From NCBI GenBank assembly GCA_965660935.1, contig CBFIBR010000007.1:6006-70005 (forward strand): a stretch of DNA of 64,000 nucleotides. The letters are read 5' to 3'. The translations under genes and the position numbers were made by a program. Source of the DNA: UBA1172 sp002457135 (GTDB taxonomy: Bacteria > Pseudomonadota > Alphaproteobacteria > Puniceispirillales > UBA1172). The notes beneath the pieces were generated by a model. That model was not told the origin of the DNA. It was given only the letters and a program-made list of their open reading frames with translations, and did no database searches. This document shows positions 15,531 to 23,980 of this stretch, piece by piece (the first letter of the stretch is position 1; each line of letters starts with the position of its first letter).

Positions 15531-16218
15531 TGCAAAGAGGAAAAACCTCACCCTCGAAGAGTTGAGGGAGGCCATAGATCAGACCGATCAGGATCTGCTG
15601 ACCCTGCTTGAGCGGCGCTATGCCCTCACCGCCCAGGTTGCCGACAGCAAACAGAACAGCCGTATTTTCAGGGCCGGGCGTGAGGCTGATCTGATCCGCC
15701 GCCTTGTTTCGATGACCAGCCTCGATCCGCTGCTGGTGGAAACGATCTGGCGGCAGATCATTGCCTTCAGCCTTGATCACCAGAAAAAGCTCACCATCGC
15801 GATGGCGGGTGACGGGGTTGAGATGTCGGCACGATTCCGTTTTGGCGCGGTGGCGAATTACACCTTTATGGATGATGCGGATGCTGTCATGGATGCTGTC
15901 GCCGGGGGCAGGGCCGATATCGGTATTCTGCCGCATTGGGATGATGTCCCGCATCGGGATGATGACCCGCATCGGGATAATAAATCATGGTGGCAGGCGC
16001 TGGCCCAACGCCGTGACCGGGGCGAAGATGTCTATATCACCGCGCTCACGCCGCTCCAGGATGCCCCGTCGCTGAACAGGATTGCGCTGCTTGCGCCGTT
16101 CCTGCCTGATGCGTCGATGCATGATATCACTCTTGTTCACGATGCTATTGGCGTGAAGCCCATCAACGGCTATGCTCCGGCTACACCCAACTTGCTTGGT
16201 ATTATCCAACAGCCGTGA
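15511..16218 (+). CDS. Chorismate mutase (AroQ) with degenerate C-terminal domain
   Basis: The N-terminal ~90 residues are an AroQ chorismate mutase helical bundle (LEELREAIDQTDQDLLTLLERR, later READLIRRL and VETIWRQIIAFSLDHQKK), converting chorismate to prephenate. The remaining ~145 residues resemble the first lobe of prephenate dehydratase (MDAVAGGRADIGILP) but lack its TRF motif and ACT domain. An 18-bp tandem repeat interrupts this part. ATG 15523 is an alternative start. HisC and TyrC follow, placing it in tyrosine and phenylalanine synthesis. Confidence 0.82.
   Translation: MNAVMNDAKRKNLTLEELREAIDQTDQDLLTLLERRYALTAQVADSKQNSRIFRAGREADLIRRLVSMTSLDPLLVETIWRQIIAFSLDHQKKLTIAMAGDGVEMSARFRFGAVANYTFMDDADAVMDAVAGGRADIGILPHWDDVPHRDDDPHRDNKSWWQALAQRRDRGEDVYITALTPLQDAPSLNRIALLAPFLPDASMHDITLVHDAIGVKPINGYAPATPNLLGIIQQP
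15931..15984. repeat. 18-bp tandem repeat, 3 copies, in the chorismate mutase gene
   Basis: Units CCGCATTGGGATGATGTC, CCGCATCGGGATGATGAC and CCGCATCGGGATAATAAA run head to tail and in frame, encoding PHWDDV-PHRDDD-PHRDNK. Confidence 0.92.
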
Positions 16219-16234
16219 CACTGAACTGAACGCC

Positions 16235-17338
16235 ATGTCTTCACCTGAACCGAAACGCGCTATTCAATCGCTGGTATCGTACCGGCCCGAAGTCGCCGCC
16301 TTGCCCGAAGGCCGGATCATCCGCCTGTCGGTCAATGAAGGTGCGCTCGGCCCATCACCCAAGGCACAGGAAGCGCTCGCCTCCCTCGGGGCTGAGTTGC
16401 ATCGCTACCCGCAGCAGATCGACCGTGATCTGGTGACGGCCATCGCCGAGGCTGAGGGGCTGAACCCCGGCATGATCCTGCCATCCAACGGATCGGATGA
16501 GCTGATCGGCCTGCTGGCAACAGCCTATCTTGAGGAAGGCGATGAAGCGATCCACACCCAATACGGCTTTCTTGTTTTCCCGCAGGCGATCCGAATCGCT
16601 GGCGGTGTTCCCGTGGTTGCCGATGATGACGGGCTGACGGTTTCGGTCGATAACATCCTCGCCTCGGTGACGGAAAAAACCCGCCTGATCTTTGTTGCCA
16701 ACCCGAATAACCCCACCGGCACCATGGTGCCGCGTGATGATATCGAACGCCTCATCGCCCAGGTTCCCGGCCATGTCATCATCGTGCTGGACAGTGCCTA
16801 TGCCGAATACGTTGATGCTGACGATGCTGACTACACCAACGGGGCTGATCTGGTGGAACGCCACGACAATGTCGTGATGCTGAGGACGTTTTCCAAAATC
16901 TACGGGCTGGGGGCATTGCGGCTTGGCTGGGGGTATTTCCCGCCGGCCATTCTGGCGGTGCTGGCCTCCATCAGGGGTCCGTTCAGCGTCAATTCAGCCG
17001 CCGCCACGGCAGGGGCTGCGGCGATGAGGGACCGCGCCTTTATCGAACAGAACCTTGACCATAACAAGGTCTGGTTGCCGCGCATGCAGGAATCGATCCG
17101 CCAGGCCGGGTTTGAGGCCCTGCCATCCTGCGTCAATTTTTTCCTGATCCGGTTTTCCGCTGATGATGAGGCCGCCGCCGCCCATGATTTCATGCGCATG
17201 AGGGGTATCCTGTTGCGGGGGATGAAACCTTACGGGCTTCCCGACTGCCTCAGGATGTCGCTTGGTACCGAAGAGGAAATGGAAATCACCGCCGCCGCCT
17301 TCAAGGATTTTTCATCACAGCGCAGGCAGGCATCATGA
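16235..17338 (+). CDS. hisC: Histidinol-phosphate/aromatic aminotransferase HisC
   Basis: Fold-type I PLP aminotransferase of 367 residues. The Schiff-base lysine is Lys221 in TFSKIYGLGALRLGWGY; FVANPNNPTGT and VLDSAYAEY hold the cofactor-binding Asn, Asp and Tyr. In this context (chorismate mutase before it, TyrC after it) the enzyme probably transaminates prephenate or phenylpyruvates as well as imidazole acetol phosphate. The ATG at 16235 gives the family start (LVSYRPEVAALPEG); longer frames overlap the previous gene. ATGA overlap with tyrC. Confidence 0.9.
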   Translation: MSSPEPKRAIQSLVSYRPEVAALPEGRIIRLSVNEGALGPSPKAQEALASLGAELHRYPQQIDRDLVTAIAEAEGLNPGMILPSNGSDELIGLLATAYLEEGDEAIHTQYGFLVFPQAIRIAGGVPVVADDDGLTVSVDNILASVTEKTRLIFVANPNNPTGTMVPRDDIERLIAQVPGHVIIVLDSAYAEYVDADDADYTNGADLVERHDNVVMLRTFSKIYGLGALRLGWGYFPPAILAVLASIRGPFSVNSAAATAGAAAMRDRAFIEQNLDHNKVWLPRMQESIRQAGFEALPSCVNFFLIRFSADDEAAAAHDFMRMRGILLRGMKPYGLPDCLRMSLGTEEEMEITAAAFKDFSSQRRQAS

Positions 17339-18216
17339 CGGTGATCTATGATCGTGTTGCCGTCATCGGCCTGGGGCTGATCGGCTCATCCATGGTGCGG
17401 GCGCTGAATGAATTCGGCCTCGCGGGTGAGGTGGTTGTCCATGACCATGATGCCGATACCCGCGCCAGGGCCGCCAGCCTGAACCTTGGTGACCGGATCG
17501 CTGATACCGCAAGCGGCGCGGCCGAGGATGCCGACCTGATCGTGCTGGCGATTCCGGTTGGTGCGATGGCGGCGGTGGCAACCGAGATCGCGCCGGTGCT
17601 GAAAAAAGGCGCAACGGTGACCGATACCGGTTCAACCAAGTCATCGGTGATCCGTGACCTGACCCCGATTTTGCCTGATCACTGTCATTTCCTGCCCTCA
17701 CACCCGATTGCCGGAACCGAATATTCAGGGCCCGAGTCAGGTTTTTCCAGCCTGTTCCGTGACCGTTACTGGATCATCATCAATGGTGATCATCCGGCTG
17801 ATGTTACCGCCAGCCTGACTGACCTGCTCAAGGCCATGGGTGCGCTGGTGGAAACCATGGAGGCGGATTATCACGACAAGGTGCTGGCCATCACCTCACA
17901 CCTGCCGCACCTGATTGCCTACACAATTGTCGGCACGGCGTTTGATTTTGAACAGCAGATCCAGAATGACGTGATCCGTTTTTCAGCATCAGGGTTCAGG
18001 GATTTCACCCGGATTGCAGCTTCGGACCCGGTGATGTGGCGTGATGTTTTCCTCAACAACAGTGATGCCGTGCTGGAAATGCTGGGCCGTTTCAATGAAG
18101 ACCTGGCCTATCTGCAACGCGCTATCCGCTGGTCGGAAGCCGATAAGCTGGAGGATCTGTTTTCCCGGACAAGGGCGATCCGCAGCCGCATCAGGGATAT
18201 CGGCCAGCTTGATTAG
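17335..18216 (+). CDS. tyrC: Prephenate/arogenate (cyclohexadienyl) dehydrogenase TyrC
   Basis: NAD(P)-dependent dehydrogenase of 293 residues making hydroxyphenylpyruvate or tyrosine. The Rossmann motif VIGLGLIGSSM is at about 9-19; TDTGSTKSSV, PSHPIAGTEYSGPESG with the catalytic His, and ITSHLPHLIAY are conserved landmarks. No ACT domain follows. It overlaps hisC by 4 bp and closes the aromatic amino-acid operon. Confidence 0.93.
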   Translation: MTVIYDRVAVIGLGLIGSSMVRALNEFGLAGEVVVHDHDADTRARAASLNLGDRIADTASGAAEDADLIVLAIPVGAMAAVATEIAPVLKKGATVTDTGSTKSSVIRDLTPILPDHCHFLPSHPIAGTEYSGPESGFSSLFRDRYWIIINGDHPADVTASLTDLLKAMGALVETMEADYHDKVLAITSHLPHLIAYTIVGTAFDFEQQIQNDVIRFSASGFRDFTRIAASDPVMWRDVFLNNSDAVLEMLGRFNEDLAYLQRAIRWSEADKLEDLFSRTRAIRSRIRDIGQLD

Positions 18217-18225
18217 GCCCCTAAA

Positions 18226-18846
18226 TTAAGCAATGAAACTGGCGAGGTATTTGCTGTATTCGCGGGAAATGGTGAACAGCCTTGCCCCGCTTTTCCACCA
18301 TTCAGTCTGGCCCCCGGCATCGAGGCCCAGCCCGCGTGTGGCCACGGGATAGGGGTAGGTGTCATGCGCTGGCATGGCTCGCCTGAATTCCATCAATGTT
18401 CTTGGCATGTGAAAATCCGATGTCACCAGGATGATGGATGAAAGCTGGTGTTGATCAATCCAGGCAACAGCCTCATTCGCGTTGCCTCTGGTGTTGCGGG
18501 CGAGGGCGCCGAGATCAACGCAGCAATCAAGCCGGGATTTCAGCGTGGCTTCCTTAAGCGCATGATGGGTTCTGACAATGCCGAGAATATCGTCCTTGGA
18601 AACACCGTCCCCAATACCGGAGATGAGCATGCGTTTGGCATCAAGCGACAGCATCAGGTTGAAACCGGCCTCAATCCTGCCGCCACTGCCGGTGACCACG
18701 ACAATGGCCATATCATCTTCAGAAGGGATGGCATCAATGGCGGGGGCTGCCGCCAGCCTGATCTGATGGGCAAATTGCTGCATCCCGGCAATGAAAAAAC
18801 CCGTCAAAACCACGACAAAAAACAATATTTTGTTGCCATACCGCAT
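18226..18846 (-). CDS. YdcF/ElyC-family (DUF218) membrane-anchored protein
   Basis: Protein of 206 residues with one N-terminal membrane segment (about 8-24) and a periplasmic DUF218 domain: IVVVTGSGGRIEAGF, LISGIGDGVSKDD, RNTRGNANEAVAWI and ILVTSDFHMPRTLMEF are the four usual blocks. Members such as ElyC and SanA affect envelope or polyprenyl carrier metabolism, but no reaction is settled. It is convergent with tyrC and divergent from the zinc-ribbon gene. Confidence 0.85.
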   Translation of the reverse strand: MRYGNKILFFVVVLTGFFIAGMQQFAHQIRLAAAPAIDAIPSEDDMAIVVVTGSGGRIEAGFNLMLSLDAKRMLISGIGDGVSKDDILGIVRTHHALKEATLKSRLDCCVDLGALARNTRGNANEAVAWIDQHQLSSIILVTSDFHMPRTLMEFRRAMPAHDTYPYPVATRGLGLDAGGQTEWWKSGARLFTISREYSKYLASFIA

Positions 18847-18940
18847 GCCATGACTTTACATCATTACATTGGCAAATAGATACACCGCCCTGTATCTTTC
18901 GCGTATCCATTTGGTATTATGGTGGAACAGGATTACGTTC

Positions 18941-19540
18941 ATGCTTTTGAATTGCCCAAATTGTGAGACGATCTTCAGAATCGATTCCGCCAAGCTGCCC
19001 TTTGGGGGTCGCATGGTCCGCTGTTCTGTATGCCAGCATGAATGGAAGGCGTATCGCGGCGGCACCGACATGATCAACGAAAACCGCAAACCGGCGGCGC
19101 GATCATCCTTTTGGAAACGCTTTGTGCTGCTGGGTTTTGTTCTGGCGGTGATTGCTGGCGGGCTGACCATCACCCGCAACACCATCTCGGCACTGGTGCC
19201 GCTGGCACGGCCGATTTTCGAAAACGCCGGGCTGGCCATTGGCCCTGATGTTGACCAGCTCAGCGTGACTGAACTGAACGGCAACCTGCAACGTGATACT
19301 GTCCGGCTGTCGGGTGAGCTGATCAATAACGGCTTTTTCCCGAGCCACGCCCCGATCCTGAATGTCACCATCACCGACAGTTTCGGGTTCATCATCGCGG
19401 AAAAGGAAATCACCCTTGAACGTGAGATTATCCCGAGCGGGGTGCCGATGCCGTTCCTGACCCAAGTCGCGCTTGATCGTGATCTGCCTGATGATGAGGC
19501 CATAGATATTATCGTCACGCCGCTCGAAAAACTGCCCTGA
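18941..19540 (+). CDS. Zinc-ribbon (MJ0042-type) single-pass membrane protein
   Basis: Protein of 199 residues. An N-terminal zinc ribbon (Cys5, Cys8, Cys28, Cys31: NCPNC and RCSVC) is followed by a basic linker, one membrane helix at about 52-75 and a C-terminal domain resembling DUF3426, which would be outside the membrane. Start at 18941 places MLLNCPNCETIFRID at the front as in the family. In many alphaproteobacteria this gene adjoins ftsE-ftsX; here those two are absent between it and ydcF. Function unknown. Confidence 0.8.
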   Translation: MLLNCPNCETIFRIDSAKLPFGGRMVRCSVCQHEWKAYRGGTDMINENRKPAARSSFWKRFVLLGFVLAVIAGGLTITRNTISALVPLARPIFENAGLAIGPDVDQLSVTELNGNLQRDTVRLSGELINNGFFPSHAPILNVTITDSFGFIIAEKEITLEREIIPSGVPMPFLTQVALDRDLPDDEAIDIIVTPLEKLP

Positions 19541-19562
19541 CAACCCTTGACCTTATAACCCC

Positions 19563-20828
19563 TTACTGGAGTTCAGGCGGTATCCTGTCCTGGGCCAGCA
19601 GGTCTGCAACCGTCTGCTGAACCGATATCGGCCTTGCCTCACCATTGATGATGAGGATTTCAGCGGCAAACGGGCGGGTGTTGTAATTCGACCGCATCAC
19701 GGCACCATAGGCCCCCGCTGATCGCACCGCCAGCAAGTCACCTCGCTGAAGGGGAGGCAGGCTGTGACCCAGCCCCAGATAATCACCAGTTTCGCAGACC
19801 GGGCCGACAATATCAGTCGGCTGAACCGCACCGGCCGTATCCGACACCGGTTCAATCCGGTGCCATGCCTCATAGAGCGTGGGCCTGATCAGGTCATTCA
19901 TCGCGCCATCGACAATGGCGAAGGTCTTTTCCGTGGCAGGCTTGGAATGCAGCACCCGGGTCAGCAATACGCCCGCCTCAGCCAGCAGGTAGCGTCCGGG
20001 TTCAAACCCCAGCCGATAGGGCCTGTTGCCGAAAACCCGTGTCACCGCAGCGCCGAGGGCATCCGCATCAGCAGGCGTGCCATCACGGTAATCAATCCCC
20101 AGCCCGCCGCCGAGATCAAGCATCGGAACATCGAAACCGTCTTCACGCAGGCCCTCGGCTATGTCAAGAAGGGCGATCCAGGCTGCCTCAAAAGGGGCCT
20201 CATCCATGATCTGGGAGCCGATATGAACCGCCAGCCCGGCAGGTTCGATGACCCCGCTGGTGGCAATCAGGCGATAGAGATCAGCAGCCTCAGCCGCAGG
20301 AACACCAAATTTGGTGTCGCTCTTGCCAGTGGAAATCTTGGCATGGGTGTCGGTGGCGACATCGGGATTGATGCGCAGGCCCAGTCGGCACGGGGTTGAC
20401 CGCCCCATATTCCGGGCCAGGGCCAGCACCCGTTCAACCTCGGACAGGCTTTCGGCATTGATCTGGCCAATACCGGCCTCCAGCGCGGCCTCAATTTCCT
20501 GATCGGTTTTGCCGACCCCTGAAAAAATGATCTTCTCTGGCGCAAACCCGGCCTTGAGCGCGCGCTGCATTTCCCCGCCTGAAACGATATCGGCCCCGGC
20601 ACCAAGCCGTGCCAGCAGCCTCAGGATAGCGAGGTTGGAATTGGATTTGACGGCAAAATGAACCACCCCACGGCCATTGCAGACAGCGCGATCAAACCGG
20701 CTATAGGCCGCCTCAATCGCTGCCGCTGAATAGACATAGAGCGGGGAGCCGAATTCGGCTGCAATAGCCTCAAGCGCGATGCCATCACAACAAATCTGGC
20801 CATCAATGCGATGAAAACCGATGATCAT
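19563..20828 (-). CDS. lysA: Diaminopimelate decarboxylase LysA
   Basis: PLP fold-type III enzyme of 421 residues; converts meso-DAP to L-lysine. The PLP lysine is in HFAVKSNSN, the phosphate-binding region is LDLGGGLGIDY and EPGRYLLAEAG, and the partner active-site Cys is in GPVCETGDYLG. The start at 20828 is one base after the lptM stop and matches the family; upstream ATGs would run into lptM. Last gene of argH-lptM-lysA. DapD and DapE near 60 kb supply the same pathway. Confidence 0.95.
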   Translation of the reverse strand: MIIGFHRIDGQICCDGIALEAIAAEFGSPLYVYSAAAIEAAYSRFDRAVCNGRGVVHFAVKSNSNLAILRLLARLGAGADIVSGGEMQRALKAGFAPEKIIFSGVGKTDQEIEAALEAGIGQINAESLSEVERVLALARNMGRSTPCRLGLRINPDVATDTHAKISTGKSDTKFGVPAAEAADLYRLIATSGVIEPAGLAVHIGSQIMDEAPFEAAWIALLDIAEGLREDGFDVPMLDLGGGLGIDYRDGTPADADALGAAVTRVFGNRPYRLGFEPGRYLLAEAGVLLTRVLHSKPATEKTFAIVDGAMNDLIRPTLYEAWHRIEPVSDTAGAVQPTDIVGPVCETGDYLGLGHSLPPLQRGDLLAVRSAGAYGAVMRSNYNTRPFAAEILIINGEARPISVQQTVADLLAQDRIPPELQ

Positions 20829-20829
20829 A

Positions 20830-20970
20830 TCAGGAAGCGGAGTTGGAAATTTCGGATGGACGATAGGGATCACCGCGCTTGCCGCACGCCGATACACCCG
20901 CCGCAAGAGTGGCCAGCAACAGGCCCATCACCACAAGGCGAGGCCATCTGTTTTGAGACATCGAAAGCAT
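20830..20970 (-). CDS. lptM: Small outer-membrane-type lipoprotein LptM (YifL-like)
   Basis: Lipoprotein of 46 residues. The signal peptide (about 12-28) ends in a lipobox with Cys29 (VSAC), followed at once by GKRGDPYRP, the short conserved motif of the LptM/YifL family. LptM stabilises the LptDE lipopolysaccharide translocon in enterobacteria. AGGAG lies 8 bases before the ATG at 20970; ATG 20976 is a close alternative. Its position between argH and lysA is the normal alphaproteobacterial one. Confidence 0.85.
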   Translation of the reverse strand: MLSMSQNRWPRLVVMGLLLATLAAGVSACGKRGDPYRPSEISNSAS

Positions 20971-21017
20971 GTTCATTACTCCTGTTGCGTCAAGTCTGAG
21001 GTGACAGGGGGCAAAGA

Positions 21018-22418
21018 TCAACCCTCATTTCGGGCGGCGGCAATGGCTTTCAGCACATTTTCCGGGGCGGTGCCGCCCTCGCTGGTGCGGGAGGCAACCG
21101 AATGATCAACGCTGAGGACATCAAGGGCATCGGCGGTGATCGCCGGCAGCACCGATTGCAGGTCCTGAAGCGACAACTGGTCCAGCCTCAGCCCTTTCTT
21201 TTCGGCCAGGCTGACGATGGCACCGGTGGCGTGATGCGCCTCCCGGAACGGCAGGTTGAGGCACTTCACCATCCAGTCCGCCAGATCGGTTGCGGTGGGG
21301 AAGCCTGCCTCAAGCGCGTTGCGCATTGCCTCAGGCTGGAATTCCATATCGCGGACCATGCCGGTCATGGCCGCCAGCGCGATCATCAGGCTCTCGGCAG
21401 CATCAAAGACAGGTTCCTTGTCTTCCTGCATATCCTTGCCATAGGTCAGGGGCAGGCCCTTAAGGATGGTCAGAAGCGTGATCAGGCTGCCCATGATCCG
21501 GCCGGGCTTGGCGCGAACCAGTTCAGCCGCATCAGGGTTGCGTTTCTGTGGCATGATGGATGAGCCGGTGGAAAACCCGTCAGAAAGCCGGATGAACCCG
21601 AACCGGTCGGAAGCCCAGATCACCAGCTCTTCGGCCAGCCGTGACAGATGCACCGCCGTCAGCGCCGAAGCCGACAGGAATTCAACCGCAAAATCACGAT
21701 CAGAGACAGCATCCATCGAATTTTGCATGGGCCGGTCAAAGCCGAGGGCCGATGCCGTCATGCCGCGATCAATCGGAAAACTGGTCCCGGACAGTGCCGC
21801 CGCCCCAAGGGGGGATTCATTCATGCGGGCGCGGGCATCGGCAAAACGGCCCCGGTCACGCCCCAGCATTTCAACATAGGCCATGAGATGATGCCCGGCT
21901 GTAACAGGCTGGGCCGTCTGCAAATGCGTGTAGCCCGGCATGACCGTGGCGGCATGGGTTTCGGCCTGATCCATGAGGGCATCCCGCAAGGCGTTGATAG
22001 CCTCAATCATCCGGTCAGAGGCATCACGGACCCAGAGCCGCAGATCGGTGGCCACCTGATCATTGCGCGACCGTGCGGTATGGAGCCTCCGCCCCGCCTC
22101 ACCCTTGAGCTGGACCAGCCTTGCCTCAATATTCATGTGAATGTCTTCAAGCTCGGCCGAAAATTCAAACGCACCTGAGGCGATTTCACCTTCGATTTCA
22201 GTCAGGCCATCAAGGATAGCGGCCAGATCATCACGGCTGATAATACCCTGTTCAGCAAGCATGGCGGCATGAGCGCGGCTACCGGCGATATCCTGACGAT
22301 ACAGCTCACGGTCAAAGCCGATGGATGCGTTGATGCGTTCCATCACAGCGGAAACACCGCCATCAAAACGGCCACCCCAGATGGAGCTGGTGTTTTTCTT
22401 GTTCTCTTTTTCCGACAT
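21018..22418 (-). CDS. argH: Argininosuccinate lyase ArgH
   Basis: Last enzyme of arginine synthesis, splitting argininosuccinate into arginine and fumarate. 466 residues, normal length. Typical blocks: SIWGGRFDGG at the start, RSRNDQVATDLRLWVRD, PGYTHLQTAQPVTAGHHLMAY with the catalytic His, and the fumarase-superfamily signature GSSIMPQKRNPDAAEL. First gene of argH-lptM-lysA and divergent from the TlpA-like gene, whose ATG lies 16 bp away. Confidence 0.96.
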   Translation of the reverse strand: MSEKENKKNTSSIWGGRFDGGVSAVMERINASIGFDRELYRQDIAGSRAHAAMLAEQGIISRDDLAAILDGLTEIEGEIASGAFEFSAELEDIHMNIEARLVQLKGEAGRRLHTARSRNDQVATDLRLWVRDASDRMIEAINALRDALMDQAETHAATVMPGYTHLQTAQPVTAGHHLMAYVEMLGRDRGRFADARARMNESPLGAAALSGTSFPIDRGMTASALGFDRPMQNSMDAVSDRDFAVEFLSASALTAVHLSRLAEELVIWASDRFGFIRLSDGFSTGSSIMPQKRNPDAAELVRAKPGRIMGSLITLLTILKGLPLTYGKDMQEDKEPVFDAAESLMIALAAMTGMVRDMEFQPEAMRNALEAGFPTATDLADWMVKCLNLPFREAHHATGAIVSLAEKKGLRLDQLSLQDLQSVLPAITADALDVLSVDHSVASRTSEGGTAPENVLKAIAAARNEG

Positions 22419-22434
22419 CTGCTACTCTTCCTGC

Positions 22435-22983
22435 ATGAAAACAGTGCCTGCCCGAACCCTGCCTCGCCGCCTGATCCTGCGATCAATTCCAGCCAGTCTC
22501 GCCCTGATGTTGCCGTTTCGGATGGCGCATGCCAAGGCTCTCCATACACTGAAACCGCTGGCCCTGCCAAGCCCGAATACCGCAATCGACGATGGCACGG
22601 GCGCGATGGTGCGCTTGGCCGATTATGCCCCCACCCCGCTGGTGGTGAATTTCTGGGCCAGCTGGTGTCCGCCTTGCGTTCATGAACTGCCCGCGCTTCA
22701 GGGCCTTGATCGGGCTATCAGGCAACAGGGTATGGCGGTTGCGCTGGTGGGGGTGGACCGCAAGGGGCGTGATTTCGCCAGCGGTTTTCTGGCTGATCGC
22801 GGCATTGATATTCCCTATTCGCTCTATGATCCGCGCGGCAAGCTGGCAAGGGAGCTGGGGGTGCGTGTCATGCCCAGCACGTTCCTGATCGGAAGTGATG
22901 GCGGTGTTCGCGGCCTGATCGAAGGCCCCGAGCAATGGGATGATCCGGCGGTGACAGGCCGGGTGATCGAATTGCTGTCATGA
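22435..22983 (+). CDS. TlpA-like periplasmic thioredoxin
   Basis: Exported thiol-disulfide reductase of 182 residues. An N-terminal signal (RRLILRS then a hydrophobic run to AHA at 33) precedes a thioredoxin domain with the redox motif WCPPC (Cys78, Cys81) and the cis-proline segment VMPSTFLIG. Such proteins reduce apocytochrome c or other envelope thiols. The start at 22435 avoids overlap with argH and gives a proper signal peptide. A divergent tlpA-argH pair is common in this class. Confidence 0.88.
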   Translation: MKTVPARTLPRRLILRSIPASLALMLPFRMAHAKALHTLKPLALPSPNTAIDDGTGAMVRLADYAPTPLVVNFWASWCPPCVHELPALQGLDRAIRQQGMAVALVGVDRKGRDFASGFLADRGIDIPYSLYDPRGKLARELGVRVMPSTFLIGSDGGVRGLIEGPEQWDDPAVTGRVIELLS

Positions 22984-22985
22984 CA

Positions 22986-23013
22986 TGAAAAACGCCCCCA
23001 TTGAGGGAGCGTT
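22986..23013 (-). terminator. Rho-independent terminator for etfA
   Basis: AACGC-CCC ... GGG-A-GCGTT forms a stem at 22991-23013. On the minus strand the stem is followed by TTTTT and lies 24-50 bp after the etfA stop. It also separates the convergent tlpA-like gene. Confidence 0.7.
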
Positions 23014-23036
23014 GATCCGGATAAATATCAGGGCAG

Positions 23037-23969
23037 TCAGCCGAGTTCTTTTTCCATGGCGGGAACAGCCTCAAACAGATCATCGATCAGGCCGTAATCG
23101 GCAACCTGAAAGATCGGGGCTTCCTCATCCTTGTTGATGGCAACGATGACCTTGCTGTCCTTCATCCCGGCGAGGTGCTGAATAGCCCCGGAAATGCCAA
23201 CCGCAACGTAGAGATCAGGGGCAACGACCTTACCGGTCTGGCCAACCTGATAATCGTTCGGAACAAACCCGGCATCAACCGCAGCGCGTGACGCACCAAC
23301 AGCGGCACCGAGCTTGTCAGCGACCTTTTCCAGCATCGTGAAGTTGGAGCCATCCTGCATCCCGCGACCGCCGGAGATAACAATCTTGGCGGAGGCAAGC
23401 TCAGGTCGATCCGAAGATGACAGCTCTGATTTGACAAAGGCTGTCTTGCCGGTATCGCCGGTGGCGGAGACAGCCTCAACTGAGGCAGAACCGCCAGTTT
23501 CGGCAGCGGCCTCAAAGGCGGTGGAACGAACGGTGATAACCTTCAGGGCATCCGCCGACTGGACCGTGGCGAGGGCGTTACCGGCATAGATCGGACGCTG
23601 GAACGTATCGGCACTGTCAACGCGGATAATGTCGGAAATCTGCGCCACGTCTTTCATCGCGGCGACACCGGGCAGAATGTTCTTCCCATAGGTGTTGGCC
23701 GGGGCCATGAGGTGCGTGACACCATCCAGCATGGCCATGATCAGCGGGATCATATTTTCGGCAATGCCGTTGGTGTATTCTTCACTATCGGCCAGCATCA
23801 CCTTGCTGACACCGGCAACCGAGGCGGCGGCATCGGCAACAGCGGCGCAGCCCGACCCGGCGACGAGGACAGTGATATCCCCGCCGATTTCGCTGGCAGC
23901 GGTAATGGTATTGAGCGTCGCCGGATTGAGTTCGGCGTTATTGTGTTCGGCAAGTACGAGTACGGACAT
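23037..23969 (-). CDS. etfA: Electron transfer flavoprotein alpha subunit EtfA
   Basis: FAD-binding subunit of ETF, 310 residues; it passes electrons from flavoprotein dehydrogenases to ETF-quinone oxidoreductase. The C-terminal FAD domain is clear: GAAVGASRAAVDAGF, QVGQTGKVVAPDLYVAVGISGAIQHLAGM and AINKDEEAPIFQVADYGL. The start at 23969 is preferred over 23972 because GGGAG is then 6-7 bases upstream. Cotranscribed with etfB 11 bp away. Confidence 0.96.
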   Translation of the reverse strand: MSVLVLAEHNNAELNPATLNTITAASEIGGDITVLVAGSGCAAVADAAASVAGVSKVMLADSEEYTNGIAENMIPLIMAMLDGVTHLMAPANTYGKNILPGVAAMKDVAQISDIIRVDSADTFQRPIYAGNALATVQSADALKVITVRSTAFEAAAETGGSASVEAVSATGDTGKTAFVKSELSSSDRPELASAKIVISGGRGMQDGSNFTMLEKVADKLGAAVGASRAAVDAGFVPNDYQVGQTGKVVAPDLYVAVGISGAIQHLAGMKDSKVIVAINKDEEAPIFQVADYGLIDDLFEAVPAMEKELG

Positions 23970-23980
23970 CATGCTCTCCC

